The position numbers and the translations under genes are program-made. The notes under the pieces were generated by a model. That model was not told the DNA's origin, searched no databases, and saw nothing but the letters and a program-made list of their open reading frames with translations. 64,000 bases of DNA from Evernia prunastri. Its lineage: Eukaryota; Ascomycota; Lecanoromycetes; Lecanorales; Parmeliaceae. Position 1 is the stretch's first letter. Each line of letters opens with the position of its first letter. Location of the stretch: positions 124,001 to 188,000 of the forward strand of contig NKYR01000052.1 in the NCBI GenBank assembly GCA_003184365.1. Reading direction: 5' to 3'. Shown here piece by piece: positions 21,101 through 33,603 of this stretch.

Positions 21101-24100
21101 TTCCGCTTGTAGATGGATCCCAACGAGTGACGGTGACATGTCCCAATCCTCCGGTCCGGTCAGGCTAGCCCTGGCAGGCTTGGGATCCATTTCGTCAACC
21201 GCGAGTCTATTGCCGGATGGCCTAGAATCATTATGCCCGCGTTCAATGCTTTCTACCATTTTTTCATCGTGATCTTCCCTCACCTCTTTTTCAGGTACCG
21301 GCGGTATCCTCAGAGATGTCGTCCGCTTTCTAATCTGAAACCTGAGCGGATCAGGCATCGATGTAGATTGCTCATATCTTCTTTTCGCCAGCTCTTGCAG
21401 GTACAGTTGTGTCACCTTCTTCGGATCCCAGCCCCCCTGACGAGCGAGGTCCGGAGATTGTGTCAAAATGTGTTGTTGGACATCATTCATGAGCTCCGGA
21501 CTGACAACATTAGCGTCATGGTAGTGATCTAGAACATGGTTGATTGTACTATAAGCATCACTATCCAAAGTGGTTCGAGTGGTGCGAGGCGAGGAGAAGG
21601 ATGCGGGGGACCATGCCTGCTGCGGAACCTGCTCGCTTGTAGTAGTGGACGAGGATAGATGAGCGGGTTGTGTAGAACGTGAGGGACTGTGTTCATCAAT
21701 TCGTTCCATCGGCGTGTCTCGGTCATCCCTTGACCTTATGGAGGAAGTCCACGAACTCATGCTCCACCGACTCTCAGGCTCTTCGCATTGAGGCGCATCT
21801 TTCAGCTTTTCGTCGCGATGCGCTTTGAACGGTGCCTTCCCAAGGATAGGTGTGTCACCAAGCATGATTTGTATTGATTCTCTATCATCTTTGTCTGAAT
21901 TCGATTCTTCTGTCGCACCTTGATGTCGTGGAGACTGGGGACTAGGACTCGAGTCTCGCATGTGCATGATTTGGTCGAGCAAAGTCTGATGGTCTTGCGA
22001 TGGATTTCTGGAACTGTTTTGCGAGTCCTCCTGAGGCTCATCGTCAAAGAATGTGTCCACTGAGTCAGAGGTACCTGCTGTGATGGCGGAGGATGGTTCG
22101 ATATCGGAAGGAGGTGTAGCATTTCCTTCTTGCACCCGACCGAGGTTTGACGAGAATCGATCATACGTGCCTAGAGTTGGCGAATCCTCCATACTCAGAT
22201 CCAGAACGGACCGTTCTGACAGATGGCCAGTATTTATTGTTAATTCACGCTCCGACTTGGGCAACTCCTCAGCTGGAGTTTCAAACCGTTCGTCCTCCAT
22301 CTCTTGGTCTTCTCGACCGGAGTCAATAACTAGCCCTGAATCACCATGCCGATGTCCAGGTCCGTCAGTTTCTTGGCTGGCGTGTGACGCTTCCAGCTGC
22401 TGACCTTCCGGAGCCATGGACATCCTCCGATGCTCAGCCTCGACCTCCTGCCTCTCGTTCTCCTTGACGGTCTGAGTGAAAGCCTGCTGAATCTTTTGTC
22501 TCCTTGCCGCAAAATCCACAGCACCAAGTTCTGGCGGCTTGCGAGGCCGGCTGTCGCGTGTGTTCCTTTGGCTACCATTCTCGGTACTCGAATATCGATC
22601 AGCAGCGCGTGCACGAGAAGCGGTGGTTGAAGCACTCGAGACTGGTTGGCGGGGTCTCGAGCTGCGCAACGGAGGAGACTTTTTGGGTATCGGAGCTGAG
22701 ATGTAGGCTGCAAGCCGTGGACTTGTCGCAGGAGGTTGAGCACCAAAATCACCGCGCAGAGGGGATCTTTGTGGAGTGTTTGATCTTGATTGCCGTCGTG
22801 GACTGCGCGGATTCTGATGGTTCTTCTTGACCGGGGCCATCACCCTCGTCGGAGATTTCATATGGGGCCTACCCAACGCAGAGTTATTTCTCGTAGATGG
22901 AGTAGAGTTGCCAGAATCAGACGTAGTACTTAGACGTCGCGTACTGATTGGTATTCGAGATTGAGAGTTGCGTTTGGATGTGCGAATTGAGGTAGGAGAG
23001 GCGGGCCGATCTCGTGTTGGCGAAAGATCGGTTCCATACATTCTGGACGTTGGCGGTCCGGGTGGAACACCAGTGAAGTCACTTCTTGTCCGTCGATGCA
23101 CGTTAGTAGGAAGATTGGGTATCTGCTTCTCTGTTTTGATCTCTTCCAAGGTCGGTATGACGCCTGAGTACCAAGCGGTGGGCGACGATGGCGAGCCTTC
23201 GGAGACATGACGATGTCGCCCCTCGGGAAACATTGGATTGGGGCTATGCATACTTCCTTCTGATCCTCTCCTCCGGCGTGTCGCACTAATGCCATAGCCA
23301 GGATCAGGTAGTGTAGAGTTCATTGCCACGATTTCGCCAAACAGAGGCCTCCGCGAACCGTTGTCTACATATGGAGCCAGATCGATCATGGACTGAGAAG
23401 CAGACATCTTCGGAGCAGGAGGCTCCGTCCGTTGAGGCCTCGCGGCTCTTTTTGATCGGGGACTCGTATTTGCACCCTCATTCGTCCGCCCTCTTCGAGG
23501 ATGAGGTCTTGCATTTGTGGTGGACGGGGACGATTCCGAAAACCCGAATCTCGAAGAGCCATTTCCAGTGCGGAATGACAAAGACGAATTTCGAGATTTT
23601 AAAGTCTGAGCATTGGTTGATGGGTTGGAGCTCGCGGATGGAGATCTTGAGCCAGACTTCCGCGGTAATGGCAAAGTTTCGTCTGGGGTTTTATTAAATT
23701 TGTCCACCAGATCCTTCAACGATGTCTGCCGGTTCCGGGCAGTGTTCAGGGTAGGGCTAGACTTGGCGGCGCTCAATGGAGATCTGTCGGAGGTGGGAGA
23801 AGAACGATGGTCGTGTGTATTGATGCGAAACGGTACCGTATGCAGGTTTGGCCCGTTGGCTCTCGAGATAGGGCCGGACCTCTGTTGGTGGCCCATTCTC
23901 CCGTCACGCCGTTCCACCCTTATGTCTCCCTGGCCCAGTCCATCCAGTAACCCTTTCCCGAGCTGATGCTGATGATGCCTGTAAAAGTCGTGGGGGTCGG
24001 GAGAGTTCCTCCCAGTACCGTTGACCGCAGTGCTGGGAGTGCTCTGCTCGAACGGATTGGATACTCTAGGCCGTTTCACCGAGGGAGTATAGGCGTAGGC

Positions 24101-24358
24101 AGGTAAGGGTGGTATGGAGGAAAGGGGGGATGCAGGATCGATGTTTGGAGCTGCGGGGTCGTAAGAGGATGATGAGGGATTTTGATGGTCTTCTAAGGCA
24201 TAGGACGATGACATGCTGACGCCGGGCAAGCGATGCGAGACATCAGTGTTGTGTCCTCCGTAGGACTCGACCTTGCCAGGCACGTCGAAATGATGGGACA
24301 GAAATGCAGGGTCTTTGGTGTAGTGTGTCCGGATAGGTGGTGTGTAGCTGTCGCACAA
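18182..24358 (-). CDS. RhoGEF with DH, BAR and SH3 domains (Tuba/Gef1-like)
   Basis: Predicted guanine-nucleotide exchange factor for Cdc42/Rho GTPases at sites of polarised growth or septation. Exons 24358-19571, 19520-18354 and 18295-18182 join in frame to 2,022 aa. Residues 1 to about 1240 are disordered, Ser/Pro/Arg-rich, with short poly-Pro near 1140-1170. The DH domain (about 1243-1480) starts RRHIIKELVDTEHSFGQDM and includes LLVKPVQRILKYPLLLDQLL, the signature helix. A BAR domain follows (about 1500-1770, with QLQVVMRDVEMYTNDVQMF), then a second disordered part. A C-terminal SH3-like domain (about 1950-2022) has YVAGEIFDVI and LVGWIWNKHFV. DH plus BAR without PH is the layout of animal Tuba and fission-yeast Gef1. 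The first intron has a CTCTAAC branch site. Confidence 0.88.
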
Positions 24359-25883
24359 GAGAAACGCGGAGAAAAGTTCGTGAAGGTAGAAGTTTTGTCA
24401 CGCGCGATAGTGATGCGGAGGTGCAGTGGTATGGTGATCAAGCGATATAGCAGGACGAGGTGGGTGTGGTGTATGGTAATTCGTGAGATGGAATTGGGTT
24501 AATGGGTACACTGAAGTTACCTGAATGATGGCCTTGTACCAGGGAAATCATACGAGTAACTTTACCCGCATCCTCCAATTAAGATTGAGCCTCTTTTTTT
24601 AATTATTTTCTTCTTAATTATTTTAATTCTTTCTTTTCCCTTCAAATTTGAACGCTCAGAGCTACGATACTCTACTCTAACTAGGTATCCAAGAAAAAGA
24701 AAACGTCTTGAATTTGAAGATGATTTTGATCCTGCGCTACTGCCCAGCAGCAGTGTTATTATTAATTACAATGAACAAATAGAAATAAAAATATCAATAA
24801 TTCATGCTTGTCATTATTATGTACTGCCAAATACCTTTTCCCCTGCTGCCCCCATAGATTACCGCTGGGTGGGCCCAAACCCACGGATAAAGTAATTATA
24901 CGGTGTACGAAGCACCCTACTTGCAGGGGTCTTGCTGGCAATGCTTTAATGGGGACTTTGCTTAACACCTGGCGGCAGCATGCCTCAATTTGCTCACTAT
25001 TCAGGTATCAGCTCCGACTCCTGACCCGATCGATGACTGATTTTGCATTACCTAGTATCGCAACAACACTTGCGACGACAAGTTGAGTCACGCTTTCCCG
25101 CGTGCTACCTGGACTGCGGTACGAGTACCAAGGTACTCTACCTGCTCTACAGTGAACAACGGGAATCCACATTAGCGGACTTGCGCTTCTTGCTCGGAAG
25201 CGACTTTTCTTCCACCGGTCAATCGGCGGACTAAGCAGTGGCCAGTCCTCGTATGATTGTTTTTCCCTCCAAAGAGCTGGAGAGCCAGGGACGACGGAGA
25301 CCGAGAAAGTCTCTCTCTTGAGAGTCTGTTTAAAACACCCAACAATATCATCCCAAGGATCTCGGGCGACAGCGCAGCAGCGAGAGATAAGACATGTACC
25401 CGGACCCGGGTTTGCATTTTTCAGTGAATTGAAAAATTCTTCTCAGTCCACTGAGTAATGAGTGTGTCGTGGTCAATCAATTATTTAGGCAATTTGCATT
25501 TTGCATCGAGTGCTTCTTCGCTCATAGCATTTAATCAATCGCCGTAAAGTCCTACACCTATGATGGATGTATCTGCGGACCGCTACTGTACTTTAGTATA
25601 ATTGACCCGTGAATAGTGACGCGGCTAAACGCGTCAAACAAATCATCTGCATTGACTTTACTTTTCTTTCTCGTGTGAGCCACTGTGAGCCACTGAGCAA
25701 CAAGCATTGAAACTTTGAACATCTGCTGGGTCATCATTCGTGTGGAAAGTGTAATCAGAGAATTCTTTTCTGCGGTCTCTTGAAGAAAAAGAGGTTGCAA
25801 ATCCCCTCCTTCGGACTTCGGCTATGTCTTGCGATTTGCTCGCCGACAGCTGGGTAAAACACTGAGTATGTGTAGTGCGGAAG
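24359..25883. promoter_or_regulatory. divergent promoter region of RhoGEF and TERT
   Basis: 1.5 kb between two genes transcribed away from each other. A strongly AT-rich patch lies at about 24585-24650. No other gene is seen, and I cannot name binding sites with confidence. Confidence 0.5.
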
Positions 25884-28800
25884 ATGGGCAAGCGAAAACG
25901 AAGTCACCCTCTGGAGAAAGACCACAAGCGTGTTAGAGTCGAGAGAATTACCATTACCCCTGTAAAGCATCCTGCGTTGGGCCTTTATTACCGCAATATC
26001 CTGACATTGAGGGACTATCTGCTCTCGAAGCTGCCCACAACGTCCAAGGTCAGACGTCGCAAAATTGTATCTATCTTGCCTAACGCGGCCGATGGTCACT
26101 GCAACAATGAGAAGACCGAAAGTTTATCCCAGGATAAACACTGTCTTTCCAAACTCTTGTACAATACATTGGTTTGCACAGTCCACGAGCAGACACCGAG
26201 GCTGGAATCTTCTCGGATAGAAGACTATGAGGCCTTCTCTCAACATGTGAGTTCCACAGTTGCGAGCAGTATCGGCGGCAGCACAACATCGCTGTCGGAT
26301 CTTGTCGACTTTGCTATATGGCTACTTTTCCACAAAACTCATCGCCATGCTCACAGACCGCCTCATATGCTATGTCATGGCTTTCAGCGTGCGAGCAATC
26401 CGCGAAAAAGCAACGAGGATCATTGTGCAATCGCTGGCATACCAGGAATAGTATCTCACTACCCCAATGCGAACGTAAATGCCCTAAAAGGCTCATCCTG
26501 GACGGAACTATTGGGCTTGCTAGGCAAAGAGGGTGATCGCATAATGCTTGACCTGGTTCTGGATTGTGGTATATTTCTGGCAGGCAACGAAGGCCAGGGC
26601 AATTATTATCAGCTGTCAGGTGCGGGCTGCCCTAGCATCCTCTTATGCAAATTTGAGCTGACGTACGGACACAGGGACTCCACTGACCGAATTACAACCC
26701 CTGGTTGCTTCGAACTTGCAGACACGACTTACCAAGTCAATGCCAGAGCCATGCATGACATCGAAATTAGGCCATGTCCCTCGAGCCACGTACAAAAATC
26801 CCGCTACTATTACTTTCGTGCGAAGCCGCATGTTCTACGCACGTCCGGCCTTGAACGCCAAGGGAAGAGTCACTTTTGGCTTACGGCATATCCGTAAGTT
26901 CGGAGATTCTGCACCAAGTCATGAATTAAACTGTGATAGATGTCTTGAACCGATATCCCGATGGGGATAAAATAGAGCACACAGTACATGTAATGAAGTA
27001 TTTGTTCCCAAGGCAATTTGGGATGCACAATGTCTTTACCTGTACAGTCGACCCAAAGGAAAGCATTCAGCCTTTCAAAGACTACACTCTTCGGGAGCAA
27101 GAAATTGCTCAGTCGGAACGTCGTGATATGCAAAGAAGCGCCGGAACTTCGAGCACTGCCGTCAAACAATGGGTACCAAAGAGGCTTCGAGGCGAGGCGC
27201 TGGATCTTGTCAGAAAATTGCAGATACTACATTCCCGGTGCTCATACCACGATCTCCTGAAGCATTACTGTCCTTCAGAGGTGAGCAGAATAACGCATTC
27301 TTCTGTGAATACAATTTGATAACGTCGAATAGCGAATTAGGCCCCGTCAAAAGCTAACAATGCGTGCTCAACCAGCGAAAATGACGCCCGAGCAACTTGA
27401 GAGTCAGGATCCAGAATCTTTGTCACGCTCAAGCACTGATGTCACTATTTCCCAAACTCGAGTCGAGCTTCCCCAGGCACCTTTGGTCTCGCTAGCAACG
27501 CCTCATGCCGATGTATCTGCATTCTGCCAAGCTGTAATATCTAATCTTGTACCGAACGGATTCTGGGGCAAAGGAAGCCAGGGACAGGAGAACAGAAAGG
27601 TCGTGATGCAGAACATTGATCGTTTCGTTCGATTGAGAAGATTCGAGAGTCTGTCATTGCATGCGGTGTCTCAAGGCTTGAAGGTTAGAGGGTTTGAAGA
27701 TAAGAAATTCCGGTTTAAAGCTGACACTTGCAGTTGACATCTATGACCTGGCTGAACGCGGCTCGCGTCAACCATTCTTTGAAGGTTGCAGCTTCCGACA
27801 TTCGGAAGCGCAAGGAAATCCTTCTAGAGTTCCTCTACTATGTGTTCGACTCCCTACTGATACCACTAATCCGCTCCAATTTTCATGTTACAGAATCGAA
27901 TGTTCACCAGAGCCGTCTTTTCTATTTTCGACACGATGTGTGGCGGGCATTGACCGAGCCCGCAATGGCGGACTTCAAATTCAGCATGTACGAAGAGATC
28001 CAGACTGTTAAAGCTAAAAGGTTGCTCGACGCACGCCCTTTGGGTTTCAGTCAAATCAGACTCCTCCCTAAAGGTAACGGCGTGCGGCCCATTACAAACC
28101 TTCGTCGACGGGTCACAAAATTACAGAACGGCAAGATCACCTTGGGCAGGAGTATCAATTCTGTCATGGCACCCGTGTTCAATGTGCTCGACTACGAGAA
28201 AAGGAAGCGGCCAGATCTTGTAGGCTCAGCTCTTTTCTCCATTGGGGATATGTACCCAAGGTTGAAAGCTTTTGCACAAATAGTCCACGAGGACGCGCTA
28301 GTCTCGAGACCCTACTACTTTGCAAAGGCAGATGCCAAATCATGCTTTGATACCATCCCCCAACGGGACGTAGTAAGGCTCATGAAACAGATCGCTTCCG
28401 AGGAAGACTACAGGATTGCTCGACATGCAGAGATCAAACCTTCCGACACTCATGGTTATGGCTTTGCGAGGGACAGTACCAACACCAAGCCAGCGCGCAA
28501 ATTCATCTCCACCGCGCGGGCAGCCACAGACTTCCAAAGCTTCGACGAGTTTGCTAGTGCTGGCCTAGGAATAGCCAAGAAAAACACTGTGTTTGTAAAC
28601 AGCATCGTCCAGACCTTACAGGAAAAGGAAAAGACGCTGGACCTTTTGCAGGATCATGTTGAGAGGAACGTTATCAAGATTGGCAAGAAGTTCTTCAGGC
28701 AAAAAGCTGGTATACCTCAAGGCTCGGTTTTATCGAGTCTGCTCTGCAACTACTACTACGCTGAGCTAGAAAAAGAATGCTTGGGGTTTTTGGAAGGGCA

Positions 28801-29925
28801 TCAGAGTGTTCTGCTTAGACTCATTGATGACTTTCTACTCATAACGACTAACAAAGATCATGCGAAGAGATTCCTACAGGTGATGTATGATGGAATTGCA
28901 AAGTACGGCGTCGAGGTGAACCCTGCCAAAAGCCTTGCGAATTTTGACGTCAGTGTCAACGGGTTCCAGGTGCCTTGCTTGCAGGGAAGAACCGAGTTTC
29001 CTTATTGCGGCAGCTCCATTAATACTAAAACACTGGAAATCACTAAGGATAGAGATCGGAGGAAGGATACCGGTGATTGAAAACGCTCCAAAGCTCAATC
29101 GTGTCTCTGTGCTAAAGCTTTACAGTGTTGGCGGATAGCTTGACCGTCGAGCGATCGAAAGTCCCGGGCAAGACCTTTTACCGTAAAGCGTTGAAGTATG
29201 TTCTCTTGAGACGGCAGACGGCACTGGCTGACAATAAGTGCAGTGCCTTCAAGATCCAGACACACAAGATGTTCCTCGACACAAGCTTCAATTCCACCAT
29301 TACCGTTCTGTCGACCATCTATCAAAATTTCATGGAGGCAGCTATGAAGTACTATCGCTACGCCAAGTGCATGGGAGGCATGAAGCATCCTCACCTAGAT
29401 CTCCTCACGGGTGAGTCTAGTCAAGCAATTATCTAGCTAACAGATAAGTTAGCTAACGGGAAACTTTGACGGAATAAATTATAGGTACCATAAAAGACCT
29501 GGTTGAATTAGCGTTCGTCCTCATCAAAGGCAAACACAAACAAGGGACAGAGCAAGGCTATACATGCACGGTCAGCAAATGCCAAGTGGAATGGTAAGCG
29601 GCCCCTGCGTCAGCTCCAGCCCCTGCATGAACACGCATGGATTCAGAATTTCCCCTGATCTTTGGATACCCCCTTTGAGAGTTGAGAAAGTGCCAAGCAT
29701 TAACGGTGCCACATGGCTGACCATGAATCATGATACGTGACACGCAGGTTGGCGGCAAAAGCTTTTCGCAGCATTCTCGCGAAGAAACAAAGCAAGTACG
29801 GCCAAGTCATCGCTTGGCTTGATCATGTTATTTGGCGGACAAAGCCAGAGAATACCAAAGAGATGTGGAGGCTCAATAAAGTGGTGAAAGAAGGCGATGC
29901 TGTATTCTTAGATTATAATTTTTAG
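25884..29925 (+). CDS. TERT: telomerase reverse transcriptase
   Basis: Catalytic subunit of telomerase, adding telomeric repeats from the telomerase RNA template. Eight exons join in frame: 25884-26619, 26675-26893, 26940-27280, 27333-27683, 27734-29072, 29126-29410, 29485-29593, 29748-29925 (1,185 aa). A TEN-like N-terminus (LTLRDYLLSKLP) is followed by RNA-binding-domain motifs (HMLCHGFQR at about 162; LLGKEGDRIMLDLVLDCGIF at about 209; MFYARPALNAKG; VMKYLFPRQFGMHNVFT). Then come RT motifs 1/2 (IRLLPKGNGVRPITNLR, about 650), A (FAKADAKSCFDTIP, about 745), B' (GIPQGSVLSSLLCNYYYAE, about 873) and C (LRLIDDFLLIT, catalytic Asp pair at about 913), and a C-terminal extension. All three catalytic Asp are present. 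The last intron (154 nt) is longest. ATG 25884 follows an in-frame stop shortly upstream. Confidence 0.95.
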
Positions 29926-30624
29926 ACTAGACAATACGCTATATCACTCAATATATCGCTCGGAAGAAAGCGCTGCTGGCATGGACAAAGGTAATCTCAG
30001 GAGAACGAAATCGCTGTTTGCCAGCCACGAAGCAGCATATGCACCAGCCCCCCCACAACAAACATTCCCATGATTCCCACCGCTGAACTCCAACCATCTC
30101 CAATAAACATACTCTTTCCTCCGTACCTTTTTACAACACTGATTCCAGCTCACAATTGAAATCTAATGAGATATCTTTTTTGAAGCTGCCGTTGTGAACA
30201 ACGGAACGGGGACGGTAAAAGAACTACTTATAAGCACAGTGGTTGGATCGCCCCACACTACACTAGGGAAAGTTGTCGCGCTTAGGCACCCCTGAAAAAT
30301 ATGCCCGAAGTCTCCGAAGCTTTCGCTCTTCTCTCCATTGTCGACCTCTTAGCTGATGTCAATGACCACTATCATTCTTATTGTACATACATACCTGTCA
30401 CTATCCTAGGTGCTCCCCGCCATTCCATATATACTCACCGTCATTCTCCTGAGCTCGACATTGAAACTCCTTCAATCTCCCCCTTGGATCCCGCAAACAA
30501 ACCATTGGAGCCCCCACTCTACACCGCTACCAACATCACGCGCCTTCCCGAGAGATATACAACACATCCAACGCACTCATGCCAACGCCCCCTGGTCAGT
30601 GCTACAGTCACGCCTGATGATGAA
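29926..30624. other. TERT 3' / TBC gene 5' region
   Basis: The 3' part (30301-30624) is open in frame with the TBC gene. It translates to a His/Pro/Tyr-rich stretch that looks like leader rather than protein, so it is treated here as 5' UTR. Confidence 0.4.
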
Positions 30625-32976
30625 ATGACTGAGGCCCCTGGCTCCCCTCCCGGTCTGACCGGTTCCAAATCCTCGAAATCCTCGAAATCCTCCTCCTACC
30701 ATTCCTCTTCTTTGCCCGGCGCAGACGGGATTCTATCTGATATCACGCACTTCGAAGACATTGGCCTCGACGAAGATCATCGTCTCTCCGGGCAGAACCT
30801 ACATGGCATGGAGAAACCGATGCGGCCTGCAGCCGGGGCGGGCCCCCAGTTGGCAACTATGCGAGAGCTCACGAATACTGGAAACAAACGACCGTATCCC
30901 CGATCGCAAGTTCCGACAAAGGCACATTCCGCGACTTACTCTGCCAGTCTGCCAATGCCGGAACCCCCAAGTAGAGGCTTGAGGAGCCCTTCAACCCCAT
31001 CATTAGCCATGACAGCCATGAGCAATTGCAACCGATCTCGAAGCCCATCTCCTAATGGCGCCTACCTGGTACCCAAACCCGTGTCCAATCCAGCAGCACC
31101 TCGGAGACCAAGCTTGGCCCCAATTAAAGCGATGAATCCGCAAGCCAGGCGTGGGTCCTGGCAACCAAGCCGGAAGTCTGTAAAAGAATTAGAGGCGGAA
31201 TACAATGATTCGGACGAAGATCTTCCAGACGATGCAAGTCTGTGGAATGTGCCGCTTTCTCCTCGACCTCCCACTGAGCGGGCGACATCGATATCTGCTT
31301 CAAGTTCGCCTAGGAATTCACCATGCACAAGTCCCGAAAGACCCCCTCGTCTTCACACTTCTCTCCGCAACGCCTCCGCGCAGCCTCCAAAGACCGCTCC
31401 AGTCCTTATGGCAAGCTCACCGCTGGCGGGGAACCTGACCTCTCCACCTACTTCACCAAAGAAACCCAAAACCCTGCTACGAGGTGCTTCTACGGGGGCA
31501 ATGCGCGACCATTTCGGTTTCGCCGCGTCACGCACCAAATCCTGGAATGTAGCACTCTCGGAGCTTTCGGAAGACGCTAAGTCGCTGACAGAAGCGTTCG
31601 AGAATAATGCGGTTTTGACCGAACGGCAACATGAGGAGGCCGTTCAAAACGGCCAAACGCCTTTCAGACCAAGTCTGGAAAAGCTGTCAAGATCGAGAAC
31701 GAGCACCGTAGAGCTTCCGCCTCTCCGGATGAACAACGTCATGATTGATCCCTTGCCTATAAGCAAAGAAAAGGAGAAGGTACTTAGCAGGACGCGACCA
31801 AGCTGGTTGCCTCCGAAAAGCCAAAAGGAGGAGAGGCGGCATTTGAAAGAGTACCAACGGATGATGGAATTATCTTTGGAAGCCGGTACGTCAAGCGATG
31901 TCGTAGTGATTGTTTTCTGAGCTAATCTAGAGTACCTAGAAAGGAAAAGAGCTGCCAAAGTCGCCGACTCTCGATGTGCTAAAGACGATACCGAGAGGGC
32001 CCTTCTTCGAATATGGGAGGAACATGTGCTTCCAAATTGGGATCAGGTCGTCCGAGAGCCCCGCACTCGTGAGCTGTGGTGGAGAGGAGTGGCGCCAAAA
32101 TCACGAGCTCAAGTCTGGCAGAGAGCCATCGGAAATGACCTTGCGTTGACAGAGATCACATACAAGAAAGCTCTGCAAAGGGCCAAAGAGGTGGAATCGC
32201 GGCTTGCAAAGGCAGGAAAAGAAGAGCTGAACAAAGAGAAGGCCTGGTTTGATGCCATCCAAAGAGACGTCAAGGTCACTTTTCCGGAGCTCAAGATTTT
32301 CCAACTGAGTGGTCCGTTGCATGGTCATTTGGTCGATGTCCTGATAGCATACTCCATGTATCGCTCGGACGTCGGCTACAGTCACGGCACTCATGTAAGC
32401 ATCCACTGAACTGCATTTGTTCCTACAGACCAGCTAACATCACACCAGCTAATCGCCGCTCTTCTTTCGTTGACCCTCCCGGATCCCACCGCCGTCTTCC
32501 TCACCCTTTGCAACCTCCTTAATCGCCCCTTGCCTCTCGCTTTCCTGACCGGCGATCCATCCGCTACCGCGAAGGCCTACTCCCTCGCCGACGCTCTGCT
32601 CTCTCATAAATTTCCGCGCCTTCACGCCCACCTCTTCAATGCAGCACCCACTGGCCTCGGCCTCACAGCGCACGAGGTGTTCGAACCCATGATACGCACG
32701 CTTTTCTTAGGTCCTGGGAACGGATTAGGGGTAGAGATAGCGGTCAGGGTATGGGATGTCATGGTGTTCGACGGAGATGGGGTCATCATCAGAACCGTGG
32801 TGGCAGTGTTGGGCGCGCTGGAAGGGAAGTTGTACGGAGGCAGAGAAGAAGTTCTGGGGGTCCTTGGCTGGGGAGGTGGCAGCGGCAAAGGCGCGTGGGA
32901 TGTGGGAGATGAAGAGACGTTCATGGCATTGGTGAGAAATGCGGGCAAGGAAGAGAAAAGGGATGATAGACGATAA
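30625..32976 (+). CDS. TBC-domain (RabGAP-like) protein
   Basis: Exons 30625-31885, 31931-32394 and 32449-32976 join in frame (750 aa; 858 aa if the in-frame ATG at 30301 is used). I prefer 30625 because MTEAPGSPPGLTGSKSSKSS looks like the usual start of this fungal family. Residues 1 to about 400 are disordered and Ser/Pro-rich. The TBC domain covers about 440-740: WWRGVAPKSRAQVWQRAIG, DVKVTFPELKIFQLSGPLH, YSMYRSDVGYSHGTH, LIAALLSLTLPDP. The two catalytic residues of RabGAPs are replaced: the Arg of IxxDxxR is Val (IQRDVKV) and the Gln of YxQ is His (YSH). It may bind Rab GTPases without canonical GAP action. The third exon is unusually GC- and Leu/Gly-rich. Confidence 0.82.
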
Positions 32977-33603
32977 TGGGTTGTCAATATGGAATGGGGC
33001 TCGATGTAGGTATGTATGTATGTACGTATGTATGTATATAGGTTCGCTGGATAAGCGTCAGTGACAGAAGCTTTGGATAGAATTGGCTGGTTGATGGACG
33101 TCGATATTAATCGATATTAATCTTTTCTTCCCTTCTATCGTGTCAATCGAGCGTGATCTGGTGCCTACATCAAGCACGGAGTACACAAGGTAAAGTACTT
33201 TGAATGATGGCGATTCATGAAGCTGGTCAGTGCTCATTGGTGAGACCGTAGAAGACATAACTAAGGTGCCAAGGTAACTAGCAATGCAGGGTCCTATGCT
33301 CATGAGATCAGGGTCCATGAGGATCAAACATCGATCTTACGAGTACGACAGCACTTCCATCCAGCCATCTACCTAAGCGACGATACCTTAACTTCCTTTT
33401 CCCCCTCGTCCTTCAGGCGCACACAATCTCACAATCACCTCGTACCCTCACCTGTCGCTACCGTCAAGATGTGCAACAGAATCAAGATCAGATATTGAGT
33501 CTTCCTCATCAGCCCACTCCTCCTCTCTCCAACCTCACACACACAACAACCCCACCTCCCATCCCACATCTCCCAATCCCACCCCACCCATCCCTTTCCC
33601 ACC
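32977..33603. other. intergenic, antiporter upstream region
   Basis: Begins with a GTAT/ATGT microsatellite at 33008-33040 and ends with a CT/CA-rich leader directly before the antiporter ATG, typical of fungal promoters. Confidence 0.5.
33008..33040. repeat. GTAT/ATGT microsatellite
   Basis: About eight tetranucleotide units with one G-to-C change, 30 nt after the stop of the TBC gene. Confidence 0.9.

Noticed and set aside
30301..30624. N-terminal extension of the TBC protein
   Set aside because: In frame, but composition fits a leader; the Met at 30625 matches the usual family start. Kept only as an alternative.
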